16,009 bases of DNA from Acidimicrobiia bacterium (GCA_009843565.1 VYDF01000255.1:16231-32239); one strand, 5' to 3'; shown: positions 1 through 8,048, counted from the stretch's first letter. Notes: generated from the sequence alone by a model not told the origin. Translations and numbers: made by a program.

Positions 1-1518
1 GCGGAAGACCATCCCGAAGCCCTGGCCGTCGCCGAGTCGCCTGACGGCGAGTTCACCTACGCCGCGCTCGCCGCGCTCGCGCACCAAACCGTGCACGCGC
101 TCCGCTCTTGGGGTGTGCCTGACGGCGCCACCGTGGCAGTCCTCGCCCCCAACGGCATTCTGCCCATTCAAATCACGCTGGCCTGCCAACAGGCCGGCTG
201 GTGTCTCCTGCTGGTCAACGGCTACCTCACCGCCAACGAGGTGATCGACATTCTGGAGCACTCCGACGCCTCAGTGCTTGTGCTGCATCAACATCACCGC
301 GACCTCCTTGATGGCGAGAAAGGGCAGCGCATTCATCAGCTTTGCGACGTGATGGGCGTGGGCGACGTACCCGGTACGGCACCGCTGGAAGCGCTCCTCG
401 CGGAGCAACCCACCTCAGCCCCTGACCACCGAAAAACGGGCAACATGATCGTGTACTCCTCAGGGACAACAGGAGCGCCCAAAGGGATCCTGCGCCCCCT
501 GGGAGGAAGAGACCCGAACGAAGCGCTCGATGCCATGGCGGTCTTCGGCCAGGCGTTCGACTTCAGGCCCTTCGACGGACCGCACCTCGTGTCGACCGCC
601 ATGTACCACGGGGGATCGCACACCTATTACATGGGAGCGCTGAACGTCGGCCACGCACTGGTGATAATGGCCCAATTCGATGCTGAAAGCGCTCTCGAGC
701 TGATCGACCGCCACCAGGTGCGCACGGCCTACATGGTGGCCACCCAGTTCTACCGCTTGCTCCATCTCTCGGAAGAAACCCGCTCCAAGTACAAAGTTTC
801 CAGTCTGCACTCGGTGGTGCATTCCGCTGCCCCCTGCCCACAACCGCTCAAGAGGGCCATGCTCGAGTGGTGGGGACCGGTCATCTGGGAGACCTATGGA
901 GGCATGGAAGGAGCCGCCACCATCGCGAAACCGCATCGTTGGCTCGAGAAGCCTGGGACGGTGGGACGAGCGGTCCGGGGTGTGAAGCTGGCGATTTTCG
1001 ATGACGCCGGAAGCCAGCTTGGCCCCAACGAGACGGGCCACATCTTCTTCCGGACAGAGAGCGGATTCTCGTACTACCGAGACGAGGAACTTACATCCGA
1101 GGTCCACCGCGGCGACATGTTCACCATCGGAGATGTCGGCTACCTCGATGAGGACGGGTACCTGTTCATCCAAGACCGGGCCAAGGACATGATCATCAGC
1201 GGTGGAGTGAATATCTACCCAGCGGAAATTGAGGCTGTGCTCCTCCAGCACAATGCCGTGCTCGACGCCGCGGTCATCGGCATTCCCGACGAAGACTGGG
1301 GCGAATCAGTTCTGGCAATCGTCGAGCTCCGCCACGGACGTGAGCCTTCCGAGCTTCTCGAAGAAGAGCTGTTGGGGTACTGCCGCGAGCATTTAGCCGC
1401 CCACAAGAGGCCCCGGCGGGTGGAATTCCGCTCCGACCAGCCTCGAACTGACGCTGGGAAGCTCTACAAGCGTGTGATTCGCGACGAATACTGGACAGAA
1501 CTCGACCGTCGCGTGTGA
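1..1518 (+). CDS. Acyl-CoA synthetase (AMP-binding), 5' end cut off
   Basis: Member of the ANL superfamily. It activates a carboxylic acid with ATP to an acyl-adenylate and then forms the CoA thioester in the cytoplasm. The reading frame is open from base 1, so the gene begins left of the window; 505 residues are visible and only about 10-20 seem to be missing. Numbering from base 1, the P-loop YSSGTTGAPKG is at residues 152-162, the A5 motif ETYGGMEG is near 298-305, the ribose-binding Asp of GDVGY is D378, the hinge follows at DRAKDMIISGG, and the catalytic lysine of the C-terminal domain (GKLYKR) is K487. The usual YG-T-E has Met in place of Thr (YGGME), which is tolerated in some subfamilies. 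It is followed 27 bases later by the next gene, probably in one operon. The substrate cannot be read from sequence; the neighbouring P450, MaoC and Liv genes suggest a bulky or branched acid. The family call is secure. Confidence 0.93.
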   Translation, partial: AEDHPEALAVAESPDGEFTYAALAALAHQTVHALRSWGVPDGATVAVLAPNGILPIQITLACQQAGWCLLLVNGYLTANEVIDILEHSDASVLVLHQHHRDLLDGEKGQRIHQLCDVMGVGDVPGTAPLEALLAEQPTSAPDHRKTGNMIVYSSGTTGAPKGILRPLGGRDPNEALDAMAVFGQAFDFRPFDGPHLVSTAMYHGGSHTYYMGALNVGHALVIMAQFDAESALELIDRHQVRTAYMVATQFYRLLHLSEETRSKYKVSSLHSVVHSAAPCPQPLKRAMLEWWGPVIWETYGGMEGAATIAKPHRWLEKPGTVGRAVRGVKLAIFDDAGSQLGPNETGHIFFRTESGFSYYRDEELTSEVHRGDMFTIGDVGYLDEDGYLFIQDRAKDMIISGGVNIYPAEIEAVLLQHNAVLDAAVIGIPDEDWGESVLAIVELRHGREPSELLEEELLGYCREHLAAHKRPRRVEFRSDQPRTDAGKLYKRVIRDEYWTELDRRV

Positions 1519-1545
1519 GACCGACCTGAGGAACTGGAGACGACC

Positions 1546-2559
1546 ATGCTTGCCAATCTTGAGGGATCAGGCATCGAACCAGAATTCTTCTTCACCGAGG
1601 CGGACGACCGCCTCCACCCGGTCGAACATCCGGCTGCCGACTGGACCGAGACCATGTGGTGGTCGTTTATCGTGCCGGAGCGGTCAATGTGCGGCTGGTT
1701 GTACACCCAGTTGCGTCCCAACCTGGGAACTCAGGCCGGAGGCGCATTCGTATACGACAACACTGGGCGCACCAGCTGGGAACTCCCATACTTCGGCTAC
1801 CAGCACCACCAGCCGCTTCCGACTCTCTTGGACCTTCGAGACGTGACCTTCAGAACCGGCGTTAGCACCAAGATGGTGGAGCCGGGCATGGTGTACGAAC
1901 TCGGCTACCAGTTCCGCGACCAGACCGACTTCCTCGCGTCACTCAGCTTCTGTGGCCTGACCCCGCCAGTACCCCATGCCCAAGGAGCGCCCCCTTTCAC
2001 CCGCTCAAACCACTTCGATCAACATGGTCTCATCACCGGCACAATTCAGCTTCGGGGCGAGGAGATCGAAGTCGACTCCGTGTCAGTCCGAGACCGCTCT
2101 TGGGGCCGCCGGCCCGAGATATTGGGGCGAACCCGGCGCCGCCTCAGCTACACGTTCGGCCACACAGATGCCGACGAGCTGTTCCTGGCGTTCTGCATTC
2201 CCGACGAGCCGCTCGCCGATATCGAGACTCTGGCCTCCGGGTACCTGGTTAGGGATGGCCTGATTCGGAGGCTCACCTCAGGGATCCGGCGCACCGTGCG
2301 AGATCCTGACACCGGCGCAGTGCGCGAGCTCCACCTCGAATGCACAGATAGCGACCAGCGCCACCTATCGGCCAACGGCCTGGCCCGAAGCTGCTTCTTT
2401 ATGAACAACGTCGGCGTCACGGTGAACAGCGTCGTGGAGTGGACCACCGTAGATGGAAGCGGCTTCGGCGAGGACCAAGACGTATGGACCACCGCCTACA
2501 TGAACGACTATCTGCGACAATCCGGTGCCATCAGTAGCCCGGCAAGAGGGTCGCGGTGA
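1546..2559 (+). CDS. AttH/CrtC-like (DUF7064-type) protein
   Basis: A 337-residue cytoplasmic protein with no signal peptide or membrane segment. The ATG at 1546 has the Shine-Dalgarno-like TGGAGA five bases upstream. The most telling motif is SVRDRSWGRR (R182-R189 contains the core). It matches the R-D-x-SWG-x-R element of the lipocalin-like AttH/CrtC (hydroxyneurosporene hydratase-like) fold, seen in actinobacterial proteins now called DUF7064/7065. The N-terminal half is rich in Trp, Tyr and Phe (WWSFIVPE, YFGYQHH), as expected of a beta-barrel that binds a hydrophobic ligand. Its reading frame overlaps the next gene by four bases, so the two are probably translationally coupled. CrtC adds water to a terpenoid double bond; whether this protein is a hydratase or a ligand-binding protein is not known. 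The family assignment is from memory of motifs and is moderately sure; the enzymatic role is open. Confidence 0.65.
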   Translation: MLANLEGSGIEPEFFFTEADDRLHPVEHPAADWTETMWWSFIVPERSMCGWLYTQLRPNLGTQAGGAFVYDNTGRTSWELPYFGYQHHQPLPTLLDLRDVTFRTGVSTKMVEPGMVYELGYQFRDQTDFLASLSFCGLTPPVPHAQGAPPFTRSNHFDQHGLITGTIQLRGEEIEVDSVSVRDRSWGRRPEILGRTRRRLSYTFGHTDADELFLAFCIPDEPLADIETLASGYLVRDGLIRRLTSGIRRTVRDPDTGAVRELHLECTDSDQRHLSANGLARSCFFMNNVGVTVNSVVEWTTVDGSGFGEDQDVWTTAYMNDYLRQSGAISSPARGSR

Positions 2560-3923
2560 GCACGGCCGCCTCTCCGCGGGTCGCGGAACTGGCTGCATGG
2601 GCCCAAGAGCTCACCGGGGAGCCGATCCGTGACATCGACCGACAGCCCGGCGGCGGACGCCACGGGGCGTGGGCCGTCAGGGGCGAGAACGGCGGGATGT
2701 GGTTTCTGCGAGCGGACAGCGCCAATCCTGGCCCTCACGAGCACTACACCCTTCGGCGCGAGTCGGAGATCTATGCCGCCGTAGCCTCTGCTGGGCTGCC
2801 GGTGCCGAAAATCCTTGGGGTCCATCCGGTACATGAAGCCGTGCTCATGGAATATGTCCCCGGGAATGCCCGATTTGCGCCGCTCGATCCAGGGGCACAG
2901 GCCGCAGTCGTCGCCGACTTCGCTCCTCTTCTGGCCCGCCTGCACACCGCCAATCCAGCACAGATGGAATTGCCCAGTCTGGCCCCTGTCATGTCGATCA
3001 CCGAGCATGTCGGGCAAGAACTCGACATCTGGGGGTCCCGCCTAAAAGCGGTGACCGCGCCCAACCCGTTCCTGAGAGCCTGCTTCTTGTGGCTCCAAGG
3101 GAACCTGCCGGAAGTGGATGGATCTCCATCGCTGGTGCAAGGAGACACCGGACCAGGGAACTTCTTGCACGACGGCAGCCGCATTACCGCGCTCCTTGAT
3201 TTCGAGTTGGCCCATCTGGGCGATCCGATTGAAGACTTGGCGTGGGTGGGAACTCGCAATGCGCAAGACCCAGTACCAGACTTCGACCTCTTTCTTGCCC
3301 AGTACGCCAAGGCTGGCGGAGTTGCGTTCGACGGGGGTCGATTCCGCTACCACTCGCTATTCGCCGAGGTGCGCATTGCAATACTCGGCGCCGAGCGGGC
3401 TGCTGCTGGAGGACCGTCACCCATGGGCGACCTGGGATCGGGCCTCATCTACGGCGCCCTGCATCAGCGCCTGACCTTGGAGGCGCTCTGCGCCGCCGTA
3501 GGCGAGCCTCGACCCGATCTCAGTGCCTTGCCGGCACGAGACACTGCTCAGACTGAGTACTTCGACGGGATCCTCCAGCAGATGAAAGACCTGATCGGCC
3601 CCACCATCGCCGATCCGTTCGCAGCCCAACGGCTTAAAAGCCTCGCCAGAGTGGTGAAACACCTTCGCGAGATCGACCGGATAGGGAGCGAGTCATTGGC
3701 CGAGGCCGAACTCAATGATCTGGAAGCAGTGCTGGGCCATCGCCCCCCATCGAGTGTCGAAGGCCGGTCTGAGCTGGATGCCCTGGTGGGCGCGGGAGAG
3801 ATGGACGCGGTGGATCTCATCCCCCTTGCCACCGCGGACGTCTCCCGCGCCCACCAGCTCGCCGCCGGGGCAATGGGTTCCCTCGCTACCCGCCATCTTC
3901 CCCGCCCTAGAGAAATAGGTTAG
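2556..3923 (+). CDS. APH-family kinase (ACAD10/11-LvaA type), with C-terminal extension
   Basis: Protein-kinase-like phosphotransferase of the aminoglycoside phosphotransferase family, 455 residues. The GTG start at 2556 overlaps the preceding stop (GTGA). The catalytic loop reads LVQGDTGPGN, with catalytic base D197 and metal ligand N202 (the usual His before Gly-Asp is Gln). The Mg-binding segment is LLDFELAHLGDPIEDLAW with D215. This version of the motifs is the one I associate with small-molecule kinases next to acyl-CoA genes, for example the kinase domains of ACAD10/11 and LvaA, which phosphorylate 4-hydroxyacyl-CoA. It is not the drug-resistance type. Residues from about 325 to 455 lie beyond a normal APH domain and form a helical, Leu/Arg/Glu-rich tail resembling DUF6285. 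Neighbours are an acyl-CoA ligase upstream and hotdog and P450 genes downstream, so a hydroxyacyl-CoA substrate is a reasonable inference. Its stop codon lies inside the operator-like motif at 3913. Confidence 0.85.
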   Translation: MSTAASPRVAELAAWAQELTGEPIRDIDRQPGGGRHGAWAVRGENGGMWFLRADSANPGPHEHYTLRRESEIYAAVASAGLPVPKILGVHPVHEAVLMEYVPGNARFAPLDPGAQAAVVADFAPLLARLHTANPAQMELPSLAPVMSITEHVGQELDIWGSRLKAVTAPNPFLRACFLWLQGNLPEVDGSPSLVQGDTGPGNFLHDGSRITALLDFELAHLGDPIEDLAWVGTRNAQDPVPDFDLFLAQYAKAGGVAFDGGRFRYHSLFAEVRIAILGAERAAAGGPSPMGDLGSGLIYGALHQRLTLEALCAAVGEPRPDLSALPARDTAQTEYFDGILQQMKDLIGPTIADPFAAQRLKSLARVVKHLREIDRIGSESLAEAELNDLEAVLGHRPPSSVEGRSELDALVGAGEMDAVDLIPLATADVSRAHQLAAGAMGSLATRHLPRPREIG

Positions 3924-3929
3924 TATTTT
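3913..3929. promoter_or_regulatory. Operator-like site upstream of the MaoC gene
   Basis: The sequence AAATAGGTTAGTATTTT contains the inverted repeat AAATA-N6-TATTT. It overlaps the kinase stop codon and lies 15 bases upstream of the MaoC-type gene. The same word, with one mismatch, occurs at 12766-12782, and its complement occurs twice at 6516-6555. It includes a possible -10 element TAGTAT (3921-3926), but I see no good -35 hexamer. Binding by a TetR-like repressor is inferred from size and shape only. Confidence 0.5.
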
Positions 3930-3944
3930 GCCATCACAGCGCCG

Positions 3945-5309
3945 GTGGGAGATGAGTCGAAAGTGGGCAGCGAGACGCACGAATCCCTAAGGGTCGAAGA
4001 GAGCCTTGAGGAGGAGATCCAAAAGGCGCTCGTGCATGAGCTGACCGACGTGGACATCGAGCGAGCGCAGCTGCTGCTAGGCATCGATACGCCGAGGCGA
4101 AGTCAAGAGCTGTTCACCGAAGCCACCCCCGATGCCATCAGGAATTGGGCGCTCGGCACCGGCGATGACAATCCCCTCTATGTGGATCCCTCCTACGGCA
4201 CCGGCACCCGGTGGGGTTCACAAATCGGACCCGGCACCCTGGTGGGGTTCATCAAGTCACCGATGCTGGGTGATCCCGTCCCCGAGGAGATCAAGAAGCA
4301 GACCAAGGGACTGTTCCGGGGTGTCCATGTGTTTGTCTCGGGAGGCACATGGGACTGGTACCGGCCGCTGTATCCGGGCGACCGGCTGATGGCATTCGCC
4401 GGAGCTGAGAGCCTGGAGGTCAAGGAATCTGAATTCGCGGGACGCTCGGTCATCCAGGTTCGCCGCGATGTGATGATCAACCAACGCGGCGAAGTAGTAG
4501 GTGTGTATCGAATCCTCACGGTGAGCACCGAGCGAAAGAAGTCCCGCTCCAAGGGAAAGTACGCCGAAATCGAACCAGCTCACTACACCGACGAGGACTA
4601 CGAGCGCATCGATTCCATCTACGCCCAGGAAGGCCCTCGCGGTGCTGCCAAGCGGTACTGGGAGGACGTGCAACTGGGTGACGAGATCGGTTCTATGGTC
4701 AAGGGTCCGTTGACCGTGACCGACATCCATGTATTCCATATGGGCGGATATGGGATGGTGCCCTACGGGCTCAGAACAGGGCGCCTGGCCTACAAGAATC
4801 GCCAGCGGATCAAGCCGTTCTACATCAAGAATGAATACGGGATATACGACGTCGCTCAACGGCTGCACTGGGATAGCGAGTGGGCCAAGGGCATCGGGAA
4901 TCCAATGGCCTACGACTACGGCGTCATGCGACAGAGTTGGTTCTACCATCACGTCTCCGACTGGGCGGGCGACGATGCCTGCATTCTCCGCCTTGAGGAC
5001 TCCATCCGGAAGTTCAACTACATCGGCGATACGCAATTCCTGTCCGGCAAGATCACCGGCAAACGCGAGGACCTCGGCAGACGAATAGTCGACATCGAAC
5101 TGCACATGGTGAACCAACGCGGCACCGAGACCGCGTTTGGAGCAGCCACCGTGGCCTTACCCTCACGCGAGGCCGGCCTGCCGGCGTACCCGCCGGTACC
5201 CCTGGAGCTCGAGCTCCAGGCGGTGCAGATGTTCGCCCGCCACAACGAGCTGGCCGAGCAACGACGACAGTCCCCGCAGAATTCCCACAGAACCGGGAGG
5301 TTCGACTGA
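3945..5309 (+). CDS. MaoC/FAS1-type double-hotdog dehydratase-like protein
   Basis: A 454-residue cytoplasmic protein made of two hotdog domains. The N-terminal domain (about 55-195) has GDDNPLYVDP (G73-P82), then TRWGSQIGPGTL. This is the hydratase-2 motif with Tyr79 where R-specific hydratases have His, and IGPG in place of I-x-HG. The C-terminal domain (about 235-415) has the H-x-D pair at H308/D310 followed by YDYGVMRQSW, typical of the second MaoC-like domain of actinobacterial proteins. Such proteins hydrate enoyl-CoA thioesters or act as structural partners, as in steroid side-chain degradation. Two starts are possible. GTG 3945 gives the longest frame. GTG 3963 has GGGAG (3947-3951) in front of it and leaves a short leader after the motif at 3913. 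The stop overlaps the P450 start by one base (TGATG), so the two are coupled. Confidence 0.8.
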   Translation: MGDESKVGSETHESLRVEESLEEEIQKALVHELTDVDIERAQLLLGIDTPRRSQELFTEATPDAIRNWALGTGDDNPLYVDPSYGTGTRWGSQIGPGTLVGFIKSPMLGDPVPEEIKKQTKGLFRGVHVFVSGGTWDWYRPLYPGDRLMAFAGAESLEVKESEFAGRSVIQVRRDVMINQRGEVVGVYRILTVSTERKKSRSKGKYAEIEPAHYTDEDYERIDSIYAQEGPRGAAKRYWEDVQLGDEIGSMVKGPLTVTDIHVFHMGGYGMVPYGLRTGRLAYKNRQRIKPFYIKNEYGIYDVAQRLHWDSEWAKGIGNPMAYDYGVMRQSWFYHHVSDWAGDDACILRLEDSIRKFNYIGDTQFLSGKITGKREDLGRRIVDIELHMVNQRGTETAFGAATVALPSREAGLPAYPPVPLELELQAVQMFARHNELAEQRRQSPQNSHRTGRFD

Positions 5310-6505
5310 TGGACTCACCAGCAGCTGTTCCTGTACTCGACGGCTTTCACTACGGCACCGATCCAGGGCTGCTGGCATCGATGTGGGAGCGATGGGACGA
5401 GCTCCGGCGAGACCACCGCTTCTTCAAGACCATGGACAACGGCCCCGACCCGGTGTGGGTGATGACTCGTTATGCCGACATCCGCGACGCGCTGCGGGAC
5501 TATGACCTATTTTCCAACGAGTGCGTGCAGGTCACCGACCCAGTGGGAGCACACAAGTGGATTCCTGAGGAGCTCGATCCACCCGAGCACGGCAAATACC
5601 GCCAGCTGCTCACTCCGTCGTTCGCCCCTTCAGCGGTGGAAGCGCTCGAACCTCGAGTCCGCGAGCTGTGCATCGAATTGATCGAACAGTTCGCTGACCA
5701 GGGCAGCTGCGACTTCTTTACCGACTTCGCCCGCCTCTTCCCCACCACCATTTTCATGGAGATCATGGGGTTGCCGGTGGACCGGGCTGGAGAGTTCCTC
5801 CAATGGGCTCACGATCTCATGCATACCGGCGGCGATTCCGACCCAGCCCAGCGTGAGGAAGCGACCATGAAGATCATGGGAATGCTGGGGCAGCTGGTGG
5901 CCGAGCGCCGCAGCAATCCCCAAGACGACCTCATGTCCCAACTGGTTACCGCCGAGATAGACGGACAGCCCATCGACGATATGGCCCTCCTTGAGATGTG
6001 CTTCTTGCTGTACATGGCGGGCCTCGACACCGTCGCCGGTGAGCTCGGCGCTTTCTTCCACCACTTGTCAACCCACCCAGAGGACCGGAAGCGAATCGTC
6101 GACGATCCTGCATGCATCCCCAATGCAGCCGAGGAGCTGCTGCGGGCCTTTGCCATTGTCACTACGGGTCGACTCGTCACTCGCGACGTTAAGTGGAACG
6201 GCTGTCCGATGAAGGCCGGAGACCGAGTGCTGCTGCCGACGCCGTCGGCCAATCGAGACCACGAGGCCTTCGAGAACTCGACATCCGTCGACCTAGATCG
6301 GCAAGACAATCGGCACATTGCCTTTGGAGCCGGACCTCACCGCTGTGTGGGATCCAACCTGGCCCGGCTCGAACTTGTGGTTGCCCTCGAAGAGTGGCAC
6401 CGCCGAATACCGGAGTATTCGCTCGACGCCAGCGAGCCGCTGAAGTTCCATTCCGGCGGTGTCGCAGGCTTCGAGAAGCTTCCGCTCACCTGGCCAGGCA
6501 CTTGA
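5309..6505 (+). CDS. Cytochrome P450, bacterial class I type
   Basis: A complete 398-residue soluble P450 monooxygenase. It has the early motif DPPEHGKYR; the I-helix oxygen-binding AGLDT (A237-T241); the K-helix ExxR (E276-R279); and the heme loop FGAGPHRCVG with thiolate ligand C346. The ATG at 5309 has GGGAGG eight bases upstream and overlaps the MaoC stop. No membrane anchor is present, as usual for bacterial enzymes that use separate ferredoxin and reductase partners; none are encoded in the window. Within the cluster it would hydroxylate the imported substrate, creating the oxygen function used by the CoA and kinase steps (inference). The sequence resembles the steroid, terpene and fatty-acid hydroxylase clades (CYP125/142/124-like) in general style, but I cannot assign a CYP family. 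Confidence 0.93.
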   Translation: MDSPAAVPVLDGFHYGTDPGLLASMWERWDELRRDHRFFKTMDNGPDPVWVMTRYADIRDALRDYDLFSNECVQVTDPVGAHKWIPEELDPPEHGKYRQLLTPSFAPSAVEALEPRVRELCIELIEQFADQGSCDFFTDFARLFPTTIFMEIMGLPVDRAGEFLQWAHDLMHTGGDSDPAQREEATMKIMGMLGQLVAERRSNPQDDLMSQLVTAEIDGQPIDDMALLEMCFLLYMAGLDTVAGELGAFFHHLSTHPEDRKRIVDDPACIPNAAEELLRAFAIVTTGRLVTRDVKWNGCPMKAGDRVLLPTPSANRDHEAFENSTSVDLDRQDNRHIAFGAGPHRCVGSNLARLELVVALEEWHRRIPEYSLDASEPLKFHSGGVAGFEKLPLTWPGT

Positions 6506-6561
6506 CGACCTCCAGCTAAAATCCTAACCTATTTTCTAAAATACTAACCGATTTATCGGTT
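6502..6561 (+). promoter_or_regulatory. Promoter/operator region of the transporter operon
   Basis: A candidate promoter is TTGACG (6502-6507), a 17-base spacer, then TAACCT (6525-6530), giving a start near 6537. Overlaid on it is a 14-base direct repeat, CTAAAATCCTAACC (6516-6529) and CTAAAATACTAACC (6536-6549), exactly 20 bases apart (two helical turns). A perfect 16-base palindrome AACCGAT-TT-ATCGGTT follows (6546-6561). The repeats are the complement of the motif at 3913 and 12766. Overlap with the -10 and start site fits repression. The promoter assignment is from consensus matching only. Confidence 0.55.
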
Positions 6562-6602
6562 TTCTACGTGGCAACAGGGCCGCAAGCCGAGGGGGAATCA
6601 CT

Positions 6603-8048
6603 ATGTCTCCGATTTTGAAGCTAATCGCCTTTCTGACGCTGCTGGCACTCCTATCTGCTGCGTGCGGCAACGACGACGAGGGCGCTCTCCCGGCCCCGAC
6701 CGAGGAGTCAACCGACGACGGTGCCGCTGAAGATTCGCCACCGCCTGACGAGGACGCACCGGAACCCGATGACGGGGCTGAAGCAGAACCCGTAGACCAA
6801 GAGACGTCGGATGACGACATGTCAGCCGATGAGCCATCGGGGGAAGACGAAGCCCCCACAGAAGAAGAAGCCCCGGCCGAATCCGATGAGCCATCGGAGG
6901 AAGACGAAGCCCCGGCCAGCGCAGTTCTGGGTGAACCCAGCCCCGCCACCGGCGAGGCGATCAAAGTCGGGTTCATAAGCGACGGCAAATCCGATGCCAT
7001 CGACAACTCATCGGAGACACCCGCTGCTGAAGCCGCCGCCTCCTATGCCAACGACTACATCGGCGGTGCCGGAGGCCGAGTCATCGAATTGGTGACGTGC
7101 GATACCGAACAAACCCCTGCCGGAGCCCAGGACTGTGTCGCCGAACTCGCCAGCGCAGGCGTTGTCGCCATTCTCAATGGCGTTTCCGGCCAGACCGAGA
7201 CCATCAATGCGGGGGCGAACGAAGCCGGGATCCCCTTCATGCAGAATGGGGGCATCTCACAAGAAGCATTTGGCTCACCGCTTACCCACGTCATGACCAA
7301 CGGTTTGGCAACGCTCGTTGGCCCCGCCGCGGTGGCATCTGAACTCGGACTCTCCAAGGCGGGGATCATCGTGATCGACGTCCCCGCAGCCAGCGGGCCG
7401 ATCAGCGGTGCTGCTCCCCTCTTCTACGGCAATGCCGGTATCGCGGTCGAGATCGTGGCTATCGCGCCCGGAACCCCCGATATGACACCTCAGGTGCAAG
7501 CCGCCATCAGCAACGGTGTAGAGCAATTCGCGATCATCGGCGACGAGCCATTCTGTACCAGCGCAATCTCAGCCATTCAGTTGCTCGGCTTCGAGGGGCC
7601 GGTTGTCGTTATTGGCCCATGTGTGGGAGAAACTTCCATCGCCGAGGTGGAGATGGAGGGCATTCTGCTCATTGGGCTCACTTCCGATGACCCCGCAGAT
7701 GCCGAGGTCGCGTTGTTCCTTGCGGTCATGGACGAATACGCCCCTGGCGCTCTTACCGATTCCATCGCCCGCAGCGGCTACAGCGCAGTGCTCGGCTTTG
7801 CCCGAGCACTGGCTGGCCATCCCGAGGGTGGGGTGACAACCGAGTCGGTGCAGGAGACGATCTTGGCCATGGAGCCAGCACCGATGCCTCTGGGCCCTGA
7901 TGGGGCCACGTTCCAGTGCAACCGCCAGGCAATCGCCCTCGCACCGGCCATCTGCTCAGCCGCCAGCGTCATCACGGCGCTGAACAGCGAGGGGCAGAAC
8001 ACGGGGTACCGCGAGCTGGATCTCTCCGATTTGCTGTCACTCGGCTGA
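6603..8048 (+). CDS. Liv-type ABC substrate-binding lipoprotein with acidic linker
   Basis: Extracytoplasmic solute receptor (481 residues) of the branched-chain amino acid/amide type (Peripla_BP_6 fold). Residues 1-20 are a signal peptide ending in the lipobox LSAAC, so C21 would be lipidated and anchor the protein outside the membrane. Residues 22 to about 118 are a disordered tether, almost entirely Asp, Glu, Pro, Ser and Ala, containing an internal repeat. The binding domain starts near EAIKVGFISDG. Six cysteines fall into three close pairs (166/178, 318/340, 439/451), plausible disulfides in an exported protein. The ATG is preceded by GAGGGGG seven bases upstream and by the operator region described above. 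It delivers substrate to the LivHMG-LivF complex downstream. Liv receptors in actinobacterial catabolic clusters often take substrates other than amino acids, so the ligand is unknown. Confidence 0.9.
   Translation: MSPILKLIAFLTLLALLSAACGNDDEGALPAPTEESTDDGAAEDSPPPDEDAPEPDDGAEAEPVDQETSDDDMSADEPSGEDEAPTEEEAPAESDEPSEEDEAPASAVLGEPSPATGEAIKVGFISDGKSDAIDNSSETPAAEAAASYANDYIGGAGGRVIELVTCDTEQTPAGAQDCVAELASAGVVAILNGVSGQTETINAGANEAGIPFMQNGGISQEAFGSPLTHVMTNGLATLVGPAAVASELGLSKAGIIVIDVPAASGPISGAAPLFYGNAGIAVEIVAIAPGTPDMTPQVQAAISNGVEQFAIIGDEPFCTSAISAIQLLGFEGPVVVIGPCVGETSIAEVEMEGILLIGLTSDDPADAEVALFLAVMDEYAPGALTDSIARSGYSAVLGFARALAGHPEGGVTTESVQETILAMEPAPMPLGPDGATFQCNRQAIALAPAICSAASVITALNSEGQNTGYRELDLSDLLSLG
6826..6913 (+). 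repeat. In-frame repeat in the acidic linker
   Basis: A 31-base unit beginning CCGATGAGCCATCGG occurs at 6826-6856 and 6883-6913 with one difference and a period of 57 bases (19 codons). It encodes DEPS-G/E-EDEAP within the linker of the binding protein. It is probably a local tandem duplication that lengthens the tether. Confidence 0.85.

Noticed and set aside
460..1251. Long open frame on the - strand opposite the acyl-CoA synthetase
   Set aside because: It lies fully inside a gene with clear ANL motifs, resembles no family I know and is a common by-product of GC-rich third positions.
4257..5117. 286-codon - strand frame opposite the MaoC gene
   Set aside because: A mirror of the real coding frame with no recognisable motifs; the + strand frame has hotdog signatures throughout.
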